From DATDMG01 sp036518955 (GTDB taxonomy: Bacteria > Actinomycetota > Actinomycetes > Actinomycetales > Kineosporiaceae): DNA of 34,557 bases. Of the stretch, positions 24,220 to 32,685 are shown piece by piece (position 1 is the stretch's first letter; each line of letters begins with the position of its first letter). The position numbers and the translations under genes are program-made. The notes under the pieces are model-generated. The model searched no databases. It was not told where the DNA came from and saw only the letters and a program-made list of their open reading frames with translations. The DNA lies in the NCBI GenBank assembly GCA_036518955.1, contig DATDMG010000117.1, positions 1 through 34,557 on the forward strand. The letters run 5' to 3'.

Positions 24220-25341
24220 GTGCCTGCCGCCGACGGAGTGGACGACCGCGCACGCCGGGTGGCCGCGCGGCTCCTGGCCTCCCGCTCGCGCCGGTCCGGT
24301 GCGGCGCGAGCGGCGAGAGGGGATGCCGCCGTCCGCGGGCATCCCGGCGCCCCCCGGCTCGCCAAGGTGCTCCGCCTGCTCGAGGTCGAGGGTTGGGTGA
24401 GCCTGGCGCAGGTGAAGCGGCCCGGCGCCCCGGAGGGGCCGCCGATCGACCACCTGGTCATCGGCCCTGGCGGTGTGGTCGTGGTCGACAGCGCGGCGTG
24501 GGCGGGCCGGGTCGAGGTGAGTCGAGGCGTCCTGCAACAGAACGGCGTCCGGCGCGAACGGGAGACGACGGCCGTCGCCCAGGCCGCCGGCGGTATCGCC
24601 GCGCTGCTGCTTCCCCAGCACCGCACGGCGGTGCACGCCTTCGTCTGCGTCCTCCAGCACGACCTCGGCGAGCAGATCGTGGCACCCGGCGTGCACGTGG
24701 TCGGGGTGTCCGGGCTGGCCCGGGCGCTGCGCTCGCTGCCGCACCGGCTGCACCCCGCTGAGGTGCTGCACCTCAACACGGTCCTCCGGCAGACCCTGGT
24801 CGAGGGCGAAGGTCCGGAGCAGCTGACGACCGCCGAGTTCGACACCGGTCAGGTGAGTGTGCCGACGGGCGGGGCCGGGCACCCGGGCACCGGCAGCCGC
24901 GAGCCGGACCCGCAGCACCTCGCCCCCGGCGCGGGCCGGCGGTCCGCGGCCCGCTCGGCCGGGCGACGGCAGCGGGCCCGCCGGCCGTGGTGGCACAGTT
25001 CCCGGGTACTGCTCCCCCGCCTGCTGCTCGCCGTCCTGCTGCTCGGGGCGGGCGTCGCGCTGGGCCCGGGCGTCGTCCGGACCTTCTCGGACGCCGTCGG
25101 CGGGGCTGCGGTGGTGACCGTACTGCCCTCGGGGGCCGGCGACGCCGGCGCCCCGGACGGCGATGCCGGCCCGATTCGGACGGTCGTGCCGCCGATGTGG
25201 TCCGGCGGTTCCGCACCGGTCCAACCGATCCCCCCGGCGGTGACCGCGCACGAGGAGCCGCTGGGCTCGCTGGCGCCGGTCCAACGCGCCGGTCACACCT
25301 CGCCGCCCGGGCCCACCGAGGGGACGGCGCCCCACCTCTGA
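24220..25341 (+). CDS. NERD-domain protein with C-terminal membrane helix
   Basis: The 373-residue protein carries a nuclease-related (NERD) domain at about residues 40-150: GHPGAPRLAKVLRLLEVEGW, then IDHLVIGPGGVVVVDSAAWA and GRVEVSRGVL. The D-H-L-V-I-G-P-x-G-V-V-V-V-D core is typical. The usual K of the D...xK nuclease-like pair is not evident after VDSA, so catalytic activity is doubtful. A single membrane helix (about 264-287) is followed by a Pro/Gly-rich tail. Start GTG 24220 follows AGGAG (24211-24215). The function of NERD proteins is generally unknown; DNA processing is the usual suggestion. Confidence 0.75.
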   Translation: MPAADGVDDRARRVAARLLASRSRRSGAARAARGDAAVRGHPGAPRLAKVLRLLEVEGWVSLAQVKRPGAPEGPPIDHLVIGPGGVVVVDSAAWAGRVEVSRGVLQQNGVRRERETTAVAQAAGGIAALLLPQHRTAVHAFVCVLQHDLGEQIVAPGVHVVGVSGLARALRSLPHRLHPAEVLHLNTVLRQTLVEGEGPEQLTTAEFDTGQVSVPTGGAGHPGTGSREPDPQHLAPGAGRRSAARSAGRRQRARRPWWHSSRVLLPRLLLAVLLLGAGVALGPGVVRTFSDAVGGAAVVTVLPSGAGDAGAPDGDAGPIRTVVPPMWSGGSAPVQPIPPAVTAHEEPLGSLAPVQRAGHTSPPGPTEGTAPHL

Positions 25342-25488
25342 GCCCGTCCGACGACCCGGGGCTGGTCCGCCGGAAGGGGCCGGAATGCCCGAGGGCGCCG
25401 CGCCCCCCCGCACGAACGCCGTAGGGTCGGCTCCAGTGACGGGAGGGCCCAGCCGGGGTGCCGGACGAGCGGATGGGTGAGAGATCGG

Positions 25489-26823
25489 GTGTCCGACGGG
25501 AACGACTTCGGGGCCGGGACGGGACTGATGGTGGCCCCGCGCCGCAGCGCCCTGGCCAAGCTCGCCGGCAGGGCCGGCTGGAACCTGATCGACCAGATCC
25601 TGAGCACCCTCACCAACGCGGTGCTCAGCATCCTGGTCGCGCGACAGGTCGACCAGTTCGGTACGGGGGCGTTCAGCGTCGCGTTCCTGCTGTTCAGCCT
25701 CGGGATCGCGGTGGAGCGGGCCCTCACCGGGCAGGTCCTGACCATCCGGCACAGCGCCGCCGCGGCCGACGAGTGGCCGGCGATCGCGTCCCGCGCCCTG
25801 GGCACGGTCGCCGTCCTCGCCGTGCCGGCAGGCGCCGCGATGGTCGTGGCGGGCATGCTGCTCGGCGGCGTGCTGCGCTGGCCGCTCATCGCCGTCGGGG
25901 TCACGCTCGGGCCGCTGCTCATGCAGGACACCGTGCGGAGCATCTTCTTCGCCCAGTCCCGGGCCCAGTTGGCGGCGATGAACGACGCGGTGTGGGCCGT
26001 CGTCCAGTTCGCGGTCATGGGCGTGCTGATCGTGGGTGGCTGGGCGACCGCCGGCAGTCTGGTGTTGGCCTGGGGCGTCTCCGCGGGGGTGTGCGTGGTG
26101 GTGGCGGCTGCCCAGCTGCGCGCCGTCCCGAACCCGCGGGCCGCCCGCGGCTGGGTGCGTGAGCACGGCGACCTGCTCGGCTACCTGCTCCCCGGCACGC
26201 TGATCGCCAGCGGTGGCGACAAGTCGGCCTACCTGATGGTCGGGGCGATCGTGAACGCCGCGGCGGTGGGTTCCGTCAACTACGCCCGCCAGCTGCTGAG
26301 CCCGCTGCTGATCATCACCCAGGCCGCCGGGAGCTTCGCGATGCCCGAGATCGCCCGACGGGCGCACCTGTCGCCCCGGACGCGGTGGCTGGCCGGTGTC
26401 GGGATGGGGGCGGTGATGGGCCTCGCCGCGCTGGTGTACCTCGTGATCATTCTGGCGTTGCCGGATGCGATCGGGACGATCCTGTTCCACGACACCTGGG
26501 CCGGTGCCCGCTCGGTGCTGCTCCCGATGGGCTTGTTCTCGGTGTCGGCGAACATCTCCTTCGGCCCGTTCATGGTCATCGCGGCGACGGGTCACGCCAA
26601 GCGGACATTCCGGATCACCGTCCTGCAGACCACGCTGATGGTGACCCTGATGCCGCTGGGAGCCATCCTCGACGGGACCGCGGGGGCGGCGTGGGGGCTG
26701 TTCATCGGCAAGGTGATCGAGCTCCCCTTCTGGTTCGCCGCGCTGCGGACGGCGGCCCGGCTGGGGCCCGTGGTCCGGCCGACGGAGGGCGACGCCGACC
26801 TCGGGTCGGGTGCTGTGGCATGA
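25489..26823 (+). CDS. Wzx/MATE-type polysaccharide flippase-like membrane protein
   Basis: The protein has about 444 residues and twelve or more hydrophobic helices with the low-motif character of oligosaccharide flippases (MOP superfamily): WNLIDQILSTLTNAVLSILV at the N-terminus, GTGAFSVAFLLFSLGIAVER, and the second-half segment NAAAVGSVNYARQLLSPLLI. These proteins flip lipid-linked sugars across the membrane, or act in exopolysaccharide export. GTG 25489 has GGTGAGAG upstream; GTG 25477 is an alternative start. Its 3' end holds the presumed promoter of the Trp leader. A cell-envelope role would fit the mannosyltransferases earlier in the window, but they are 18 kb away. Confidence 0.8.
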   Translation: MSDGNDFGAGTGLMVAPRRSALAKLAGRAGWNLIDQILSTLTNAVLSILVARQVDQFGTGAFSVAFLLFSLGIAVERALTGQVLTIRHSAAAADEWPAIASRALGTVAVLAVPAGAAMVVAGMLLGGVLRWPLIAVGVTLGPLLMQDTVRSIFFAQSRAQLAAMNDAVWAVVQFAVMGVLIVGGWATAGSLVLAWGVSAGVCVVVAAAQLRAVPNPRAARGWVREHGDLLGYLLPGTLIASGGDKSAYLMVGAIVNAAAVGSVNYARQLLSPLLIITQAAGSFAMPEIARRAHLSPRTRWLAGVGMGAVMGLAALVYLVIILALPDAIGTILFHDTWAGARSVLLPMGLFSVSANISFGPFMVIAATGHAKRTFRITVLQTTLMVTLMPLGAILDGTAGAAWGLFIGKVIELPFWFAALRTAARLGPVVRPTEGDADLGSGAVA

Positions 26824-26824
26824 T
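26819..26824 (+). promoter_or_regulatory. -10 box of the presumed trp leader promoter
   Basis: CATGAT overlaps the end of the flippase gene and lies seven bases before GTG 26832, giving a leaderless transcript that starts at the leader peptide. Confidence 0.4.
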
Positions 26825-26831
26825 GTGCGAC

Positions 26832-26882
26832 GTGCGCATGACGTTCAGCCCGCTGAACTCCCAGTGGTGGCCCGCCTCCTAG
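26832..26882 (+). CDS. trpL: trp leader peptide (tandem Trp codons)
   Basis: A 16-residue reading frame (MRMTFSPLNSQWWPAS) ends at TAG 26882, with adjacent Trp codons at 26865-26870. It precedes an attenuator and a trpE-type gene, the classic arrangement for Trp-dependent attenuation. GTG 26832 fits leaderless initiation after CATGAT; ATG 26838 or ATG 26823 are alternatives in the same frame. Scarcity of charged tRNA-Trp would stall the ribosome at the WW codons, covering segment 26872-26877. Confidence 0.8.
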   Translation: MRMTFSPLNSQWWPAS

Positions 26883-26931
26883 GCGGACCCTTCGCGCACG
26901 TCCTGCAGCGGCCGCCTCGATCGAGGCGGCC
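26872..26931 (+). promoter_or_regulatory. trp attenuator with four alternating CCGCCT/AGGCGG segments
   Basis: Segment A ccgcct (26872-26877) and B aggcgg (26881-26886) form a hairpin over the leader stop codon. C (26912-26917) and D (26924-26929) lie in a perfect 22-bp palindrome, 26910-26931, that acts as terminator. B is also fully complementary to C and so forms the antiterminator. Ribosome stalling at the Trp codons masks A, frees B to pair with C and prevents the terminator. A GATCGT/ACGATC stem at 26954-26969 precedes the trpE ribosome binding site. Confidence 0.8.
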
Positions 26932-26981
26932 GTCGTCGTCCCCGGCCTCCCTCGATCGTCCTGACGATCCACGGAGACCCG

Positions 26982-28714
26982 ATGCCTGACACTCCCGACC
27001 TGCTCCGCGTCCTGGCCGCGCTGGCCACCGACCCGGCTCCGCCGCCCTTCGCGCTGCTGCGCCGCCGTGGCGGGGCAGTCGAACTGCTCGTCGGCCGCCG
27101 CGCGGACGTGCTGGACGTCGACCGCCTCGCCGACGTGCCGCTGCCTGCTCCCGGGGCGCCGCCGGTACTGGCGTTCGTGCCGTTCCGGCAGGTGCGCGAG
27201 CTCGGCTTCGTCCATCACGACGATGGCGCACCGCTGCGGTGCCTGGTGGCCCGGGCGTACGGGACGCTCCCGGTGGAAGCCGCTGCCGCCGCCCTCCCGG
27301 ACGACGACGTGTCCCTCGCCGGCGCGTCGTTCGACCTGGACGACGACGCCTACGCCGAGATCGTGAAGCGCGTCGTCGAGGAGGAGATCGGTCGGGGCGA
27401 GGGCGCCAATTTCGTGATCCGTCGCGAGCTGCGTGCCCGGCAGCCCCTGCCGCCCGCCCGGGCCGCGTTGGCCGTCGTCCGGCGGCTGCTGGAGCGCGAG
27501 CGCGGCGCCTACTGGTGCTTCGCCGCCCACCTGCCGGCTCCCGCCGGCTCCGGTCGGGTGCCGGCGGAGCCCGCTGGTGCCCTGACCCTGGTGGGCGCGA
27601 CGCCGGAGCGCCACGTCACCGCCCGGGCCGGGGAGGTGGTGATGAACCCGATCAGCGGCACCTTCAGGTACCCGCCGGGCGGCCCGACCCGGGCGGGCCT
27701 GCTGCGCTTCCTCCGCGACACCAAGGAGGTCGAGGAACTGTTCATGGTCGTCGACGAGGAGCTCAAGATGATGAGCCGCCTCTGCGATCGCGGCGGCCGG
27801 GTGGTGGGCCCGGACCTGGCCCCGATGGGCCATCTCGCGCACACCGAGTACCTGCTCACCGGTCGCAGCGACGCCGACCCGCGCGACGTCCTGCGCGGCA
27901 CCATGTTCGCCGCCACGGTCACCGGCTCGCCGGTGGAGAACGCCTGCCGGGTGATCGCGCGGCACGAGTCCACGGGCCGCGGTCACTACGCGGGGGTGGC
28001 CGCGTTGCTGACGGCGGGCGAGCGCGGGGTGGAGCTGGACGCACCGATCCTGCCGTTCTCGCCCCGTTCTGGTTGGAGGAGCAGGTCGAGATCCGCGACC
28101 CGCGCCTGGCCGGCCGGGCGGCGCTCGTGGTCGACGCCGAGGACGCCTGGACGTCGATGCTCGCCCACGTGCTGCGCCGGCTCGGCATGCGGGCCCGGGT
28201 CCGCGGCTGGGCGGAGGTCACCCCGGCCGAGATCGAGGCGGCGGACCTGCTCGTCGCCGGTCCGGGCCCGGGGGACCCGCGGGACGTCGGGAGTCGCCGC
28301 ATCGCCGCCTTGCACGGCCTGATCGCCGCACGGACCGCCCGGGGTGGGGCACTCCTCGCGGTCTGCCTCAGCCACCAGGTCCTCGCCGGGCTGCTCGGGC
28401 TGCCGCTGGCCCCGCTGGTGCGCCCGTACCAGGGGACGCAGCGTCGGGTCCGCGCCTTCGACCGTGAGGTCAGGGTGGGCTTCTACAACACGTTCACGGC
28501 TCGCCTGCCGCCCGACGCGCGGCGGCTGCCGCCCGGCGTCCAGATCTTCACCGACGGCACGGGCGGCACGGACGGCGAGATCGTCGCCCTGCGCGGGCCG
28601 GGGTTCGCGTCCGTCCAGTTCCACCTGGAGTCGATCCTGTCGCCGGATGGTGGCGACCTCTTGGGCGAGCTGGCCGGGGAGCTGCTGGCGGGCTGCCCGG
28701 GAGGCGTGTCGTAG
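26982..28714 (+). pseudogene. trpE: Anthranilate synthase TrpE-TrpG fusion, frameshifted with internal deletion
   Basis: ATG 26982 follows GGAG and the attenuator. The first frame encodes a TrpE-type chorismate-binding domain with MNPISGTFRYP (from residue 221), VVDEELKMMSRL, AHTEYLLTGRSD and MFAATVTGSPVENACRV, ending the homologous part at LDAPIL (about 28052). Coding then continues in another frame from VLAPFWLEEQ (28055) through a complete class I glutamine amidotransferase: VVDAEDAWTSMLAH, GPGPGDPRD, nucleophile in AVCLSHQ, and FHLESIL. The C-terminal segment of TrpE between these points (by family memory about 70-90 residues, including the SDPxxExxE-type Mg2+/chorismate site) is missing, and the junction is out of frame. 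The original frame ends only at 28322. Either the gene is inactivated or the sequence has a local deletion error. Its product would make anthranilate for tryptophan. Confidence 0.8.
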
Positions 28715-28776
28715 GGCTCTGCTAACGTCCGCGTCGCCAGCTGGTGATCAGCGCGTCGATCGAGTCTGGAGGGGCC

Positions 28777-29949
28777 GTGCCACGTCTCGTCCGCCTGTCC
28801 GCCGTCGCCCTGCTCGCCGTCCTCGCGCTGGCCGGCGCCGCCACCCCGGCGGCCCCGGCGGCGCAGGCGGCGTCGCCGGCCCCGTCGCCGGCCCCGTCGC
28901 AGCGCGCGACGTCCGCGACGCCCGCGACGGCGAGTTCGACGCTCCGCGTCGGGATCAAGCCCCTCGATCCGTTCGTCGTCCAGCGGGGCCAGGGCCGGTA
29001 CGGCGGCTTCAGCATCGAGCTGTGGAACGAGATCGCCCGGCGCAACAACTGGTCGACGACCTACGTGTGGCACGGGGGTCTCTCCCAGCTGCTCGACGAC
29101 GTCCAGGCGGGCAGCGTGGACGTCGGGATCGCGGGGATCTCGATCACCAAGGAGCGTGAGGAGGTCCTCGACTTCAGTTACCCGATGTTCACCGCCGGCC
29201 TGCAGGTGATGTCCCGGCCGACGGGCGGCTCGGGCTGGGCGGCCGAGCTCAGCGGGTTCGGCACCGCCGGCGTGGGGCGGTATCTCCTCGCGCTCGTCGT
29301 CGTCCTGGTGCTCGCCGGCAACGTGGTGTGGCTGGCGGGCCGGGTGCGTGCCCGGATCGACGGCCGGACCGGCCAGCGCTACCTGCCGGGCGTGGGGTCG
29401 GGCATGTACAAGGCGGCCGGGGTGGGCCTGGTCGGCGACTTCGGGGTGGGCGATCCGGTCAGGCCGGTGGCCCGGTTCGCGGCGATCTCCTGGTCGATCA
29501 TCGGGATCTGCTTCGTCTCGCTGTTCACGGCCGCGGTCACCACCCAGCTCACCGTGCAGTCGATCCGCTCCGACATCGCCGGCGTGCAGGACCTCCCCGG
29601 GCACCGGGTGCTCACCGTCGAGGGCACGTCCGCGCAGCGGTACCTCACCGAGCACGAGATCCCCTTCCGGACCGTGACGACGATCGACAAGGCGTACCCG
29701 CTCCTGGATTCCGGGGAGGTCGACGCGATCGTCTTCGACGCGCCCGTGCTGCAGCACCGGACCGCGGTGAGCCGTGGCACGGCGGAGGTGCTCGTCGGCG
29801 GGGTGTTCGCGCACGAGGACTACGGGATCGCGTTCCCCTCCGCGAGCTGGCTGCGCAAGAAGGTCAACACCACCCTGCTGGAGATGCAGGCCGACGGCAC
29901 CTACGACCGGCTCTACGAGTACTACTTCGGCAACGACGTTCCCCGCTAG
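28777..29949 (+). CDS. Prokaryotic ionotropic glutamate-receptor-like channel (GluR0 type)
   Basis: The 390-residue protein has a signal peptide (VRLSAVALLAVLALAGAA), then the S1 half of a periplasmic amino-acid-binding domain (STLRVGIKPLDPFVV, GGFSIELWNEIARR, GSVDVGIAGISITKEREEVL). Next come a helix (about 168-190), a pore loop, a second helix (about 234-256), and the S2 half (GVQDLPGHRVLTVEGTSAQR, VDAIVFDAPVLQH, YGIAFPSASWLRKKVN). This S1-M1-P-M2-S2 order is that of GluR0, a ligand-gated K+ channel. The filter here reads D221-F-G-V-G-D226 where GluR0/KcsA have TVGYGD. GTG 28777 has GGAGGGG upstream and lies 62 bp after trpEG. Ion selectivity is unknown. Confidence 0.85.
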   Translation: MPRLVRLSAVALLAVLALAGAATPAAPAAQAASPAPSPAPSQRATSATPATASSTLRVGIKPLDPFVVQRGQGRYGGFSIELWNEIARRNNWSTTYVWHGGLSQLLDDVQAGSVDVGIAGISITKEREEVLDFSYPMFTAGLQVMSRPTGGSGWAAELSGFGTAGVGRYLLALVVVLVLAGNVVWLAGRVRARIDGRTGQRYLPGVGSGMYKAAGVGLVGDFGVGDPVRPVARFAAISWSIIGICFVSLFTAAVTTQLTVQSIRSDIAGVQDLPGHRVLTVEGTSAQRYLTEHEIPFRTVTTIDKAYPLLDSGEVDAIVFDAPVLQHRTAVSRGTAEVLVGGVFAHEDYGIAFPSASWLRKKVNTTLLEMQADGTYDRLYEYYFGNDVPR

Positions 29950-29975
29950 GTCGGCTGCCGGTGAGGATGGTCGCC

Positions 29976-30785
29976 ATGCGCATGGTGGCCTCGGATCTCG
30001 ACGGCACGATCGTCCGGCGGGACGGGACCATCTCCGCCCGGACCCTGGCTGCCCTTCGCGCCTGCGAGGCGAACGGGGTGGCGGTCGTGTTCGTCACCGG
30101 GCGGCCCCCCCGCTGGATGGCGCCGATCGCCGAGGCCACCGGCCACCGAGGCCTTGCCGTGTGCGGCAACGGCGCCGTTCTGTACGACCTGGGCGACGAG
30201 CGGATCGTCAGTACCCGGACGCTCCCGCCGCAGGCGGTGCTCGACGCCGTCGCCGCCGTCCGGACGGTGCTGCCGACCGGGGTGTTCGCGATGGAGACGA
30301 TCTCGGGGTATCGCCGCGAGCCGGGGTTCCTGGCGCATCATGAGGCGGCCCGGGGGGCACGGGTCGGCACGGTGGCCGAGCTGCTGGACGACGACCCCGC
30401 GGTCCTCAAGATCCTCTGCCGGGTGGAGGGCGTCACGGCCGACCCGATCCTGGCCGCGGCGCGGGGCGTCCTGCACGGGATCGCCGAGCCGGTGCACAGC
30501 GACAGCACCGGATCCATGATCGAGATCTCGGCTCTCGGCGTCAGCAAGGCGTCCACGCTCGCGCTGGTCGCGCGGCAGCGGCAGATCGAGCCCGCGGACG
30601 TCGTCGCCTTCGGTGACATGCCCAACGACGTCCCGATGCTGCGCTGGGCAGGTTACGGCTACGCGATGGCCGACGGTCACCCGGAGGCCATCGCGGCGGC
30701 CGACGAGATGGCGCCGCCCTGCGCCGACGACGGTGTCGCCCAGGTCCTGGAACGGCTCCTCGGCGTCCGGTCCAGGACCGGGTGA
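29976..30785 (+). CDS. HAD-superfamily Cof-type phosphatase (second copy)
   Basis: The 269-residue HAD IIB protein has the nucleophile pair D7-L-D9-G-T, motif II VTGRPPRW, Lys in GVSKASTLALV and GDMPNDVPML as motif IV. It shares motif spacing and many identities with the protein at 13556, so the two are paralogues acting on small sugar or cofactor phosphates. ATG 29976 follows GGTGAGG by about nine bases; GTG 29961 and ATG 29967 are in-frame alternatives. It follows the receptor-like gene after 26 bp and faces bpa across only 6 bp. Confidence 0.9.
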   Translation: MRMVASDLDGTIVRRDGTISARTLAALRACEANGVAVVFVTGRPPRWMAPIAEATGHRGLAVCGNGAVLYDLGDERIVSTRTLPPQAVLDAVAAVRTVLPTGVFAMETISGYRREPGFLAHHEAARGARVGTVAELLDDDPAVLKILCRVEGVTADPILAAARGVLHGIAEPVHSDSTGSMIEISALGVSKASTLALVARQRQIEPADVVAFGDMPNDVPMLRWAGYGYAMADGHPEAIAAADEMAPPCADDGVAQVLERLLGVRSRTG

Positions 30786-30791
30786 TCCGCT

Positions 30792-31358
30792 CTACAGGTA
30801 CTGGCCGGTGTTGCGGGACGGTGGGGCCTCCTCGGCGCCCATCGGGCCGCCCGGTCCGGTCAGGTGACCGGGCAGCGCGCGGCGCATCTGCTCCAGCTGG
30901 GCGCGGGCCGCCATCTGCTGCGCGAACAGCGCGGTCTGGATTCCGTGGAACAGCCCCTCGAGCCAGCCCACGAGCTGAGCCTGCGCGATCCTCAGCTCGG
31001 CGTCCGACGGGGTCGCGTCCTCCGCGAACGGCAGCGTGATGCGGCGCAGCTCGTCGACCAGCTCGGGAGCCAGACCCTGCTCGAGCTCGGCGATCGACTT
31101 CTCGTGGATGGCGGCCAGTCGAACCCGCCCGGCCTCGTCGAGCGGCGCCGTCCGGACCTCCTCAAGCAATTGCTTGATCATACTGCCGATCCGCATGACC
31201 TTGGCCGGCTCCTCGATGAGCTCGGCCGGGCTGCGGTCACCCTCCTCGGTGTGGCCGGTCACGGCCATTCCCTCCGGGGTCACCACGACCACTCGTTCGC
31301 GGGCGTCGCTGCGGTCCGGCGCGGGCTGGTTCGCCGATGCGTCCGTGGGCTGACTCAT
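30792..31358 (-). CDS. bpa: Bacterial proteasome activator Bpa
   Basis: The 188-residue protein matches Bpa/PafE (M. tuberculosis Rv3780): VVVVTPEGMAV, then SPAELIEEPAKVMRIGSMIK, and the helical core LLEEVRTAPLDEAGRVRLAA with IAELEQGLAPELVDELRRIT. The C-terminus ends in G-Q-Y-L, the HbYX-like tail that docks into the alpha-ring of the 20S proteasome and opens its gate. It forms a dodecameric ring and stimulates ATP-independent degradation of unfolded proteins. Its presence implies that the organism encodes a 20S proteasome elsewhere. ATG 31358 is preceded by AGGATGG. It ends 6 bp from the convergent HAD gene. Confidence 0.95.
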   Translation of the reverse strand: MSQPTDASANQPAPDRSDARERVVVVTPEGMAVTGHTEEGDRSPAELIEEPAKVMRIGSMIKQLLEEVRTAPLDEAGRVRLAAIHEKSIAELEQGLAPELVDELRRITLPFAEDATPSDAELRIAQAQLVGWLEGLFHGIQTALFAQQMAARAQLEQMRRALPGHLTGPGGPMGAEEAPPSRNTGQYL

Positions 31359-31438
31359 AAGTCCATCCTGCCTGACGCGCCCGGCCCGGACCGCCGGAAG
31401 GTGCCTGACTCACCGGGTCCGGTCACGGCCCGCGGCCT

Positions 31439-32647
31439 TCAGCCGAGTCCGGCGAGGACGTCGAGCAGCCGGTCGACGTCCTCGCCCGAGGTGTAGCACG
31501 AGACGCTCGCCCGGACCGCCGATCCGCTGTCCCGGATGCCGAGCAGCCCGGCCAGTTCCCAGGCGTAGTTGTGCCCGGACCAGACGTTCACCCCGGCCGC
31601 CGCGCAGCGCCGGGCGACCTCGTCCGGGTCGAGGCCGCGCACGCGGAACCACACCGTCGGGGCCAACCGTGCGGGCGACCCGATCCGTTCGACGTGGTCC
31701 ATCCCCCCGATCCCGGCGAGCATCCGCTGCAGCAGGGCGGCCTCGTGATCGGCGACCGCGTCCAGGGAGGCCAGGATCCGGTCCCGCCGGGGCAGCGCGG
31801 GGTCCGGGTCGGCGAGCCCGGCGAGGTGGTCGACCGCGGCGGCCAGTCCGGCGTGCTGGGCGAACGGAGAGGTCCCGTGCTCGAAGCGTTCGGGGACCGT
31901 GTCCGGCGACGACGCCAGCTTGTCCGGGCGGATCCGGGCAAGCACGGCGGGATCGCCCGCGACGGCCGCCAGGTGCGGGCCGGACCACTTGTAGGCGCTG
32001 GTGGCGTAGAGGTCCGCGCCGAGTTCGGTGATGTCGACCGGTCCGTGCGGGGTGGCATGCACGCCGTCCACGTAGACCAGCGCGCCGACCCCGTGGGCGG
32101 CGTCCGCGACCCAACGGACGTCCGGCCGGGTGCCGACCACGTTCGAGGCGGCGGTCAGCGCGATCAGCCTGGTCCGTTCGGTCAGCAACGACGTCACCGC
32201 CTCCGCCGGGAGCTCGAGCTCGGGGAGCACCGGATCGGCCCAGCGGACGGTGACGCCGGCGCGGCCGGCCGCCTGCACCCATGGCCGGACATTGCCCTCG
32301 TGGTCGAGCCGGGTGACGACGATCTCGTCGCCCTCCCGCCAGGTCTTGGCCAGCCCGTCGGCGAACCGGTAGGTGAGTGCCGTCATGCTGGGCCCGAGCG
32401 CGACCCCGTCCGGGGACGGCGCACCGAGCAGGTCGACGACGGCCGCCCGGGCGTCGCGGGTGTGCTCGTCGGCGTGCCGCGAGGCCGCGAAGAATCCGCC
32501 GTGGTTGCCGATCCCCCGGCTGTAGGCCCGGGCCTCCGCCTCGATGACGGTCCGCGGGACCTGGGTGCCGGCCGCGCCGTCCAGGTAGGCCCAGCCGTCG
32601 GTCAGCGCCGGGTAGCGGTCACGCACGGCATTCACGTCATAACCCAT
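31439..32647 (-). CDS. Cysteine-desulfurase-like PLP-dependent enzyme
   Basis: The 402-residue aminotransferase class V protein has the PLP Lys in YATSAYKWSGPH and the cofactor-contacting Asp-His region VDGVHATPHGPVDI. It resembles the cysteine-desulfurase-like subfamily that includes M. tuberculosis Rv3778c. The active-site Cys loop of IscS/SufS (an R-x-G-x-x-C or GHHC context) is not visible in NVWSGHNYAWELAGLLGI, so true desulfurase activity is doubtful. It starts at ATG 32647, six bases after minus-strand TACGCT. Located next to bpa, as in mycobacteria (from memory). The biological substrate is unknown. Confidence 0.88.
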   Translation of the reverse strand: MGYDVNAVRDRYPALTDGWAYLDGAAGTQVPRTVIEAEARAYSRGIGNHGGFFAASRHADEHTRDARAAVVDLLGAPSPDGVALGPSMTALTYRFADGLAKTWREGDEIVVTRLDHEGNVRPWVQAAGRAGVTVRWADPVLPELELPAEAVTSLLTERTRLIALTAASNVVGTRPDVRWVADAAHGVGALVYVDGVHATPHGPVDITELGADLYATSAYKWSGPHLAAVAGDPAVLARIRPDKLASSPDTVPERFEHGTSPFAQHAGLAAAVDHLAGLADPDPALPRRDRILASLDAVADHEAALLQRMLAGIGGMDHVERIGSPARLAPTVWFRVRGLDPDEVARRCAAAGVNVWSGHNYAWELAGLLGIRDSGSAVRASVSCYTSGEDVDRLLDVLAGLG

Positions 32648-32653
32648 GAGCGC

Positions 32654-32659
32654 AGCGTA
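32654..32659 (-). promoter_or_regulatory. -10 box of a probable leaderless promoter
   Basis: Minus-strand TACGCT stands six bases before the ATG at 32647. A divergent promoter for the gene at 32686 would share this 38-bp gap. Confidence 0.45.
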
Positions 32660-32685
32660 GGCCGGGTTGCGGCAGGATGGTCGGC

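Noticed and set aside
28022..28070. Programmed ribosomal frameshift joining the TrpE and TrpG parts
   Set aside because: No slippery site is evident, and a frameshift would not restore the missing conserved TrpE C-terminal segment. Deletion or sequence error explains it better.
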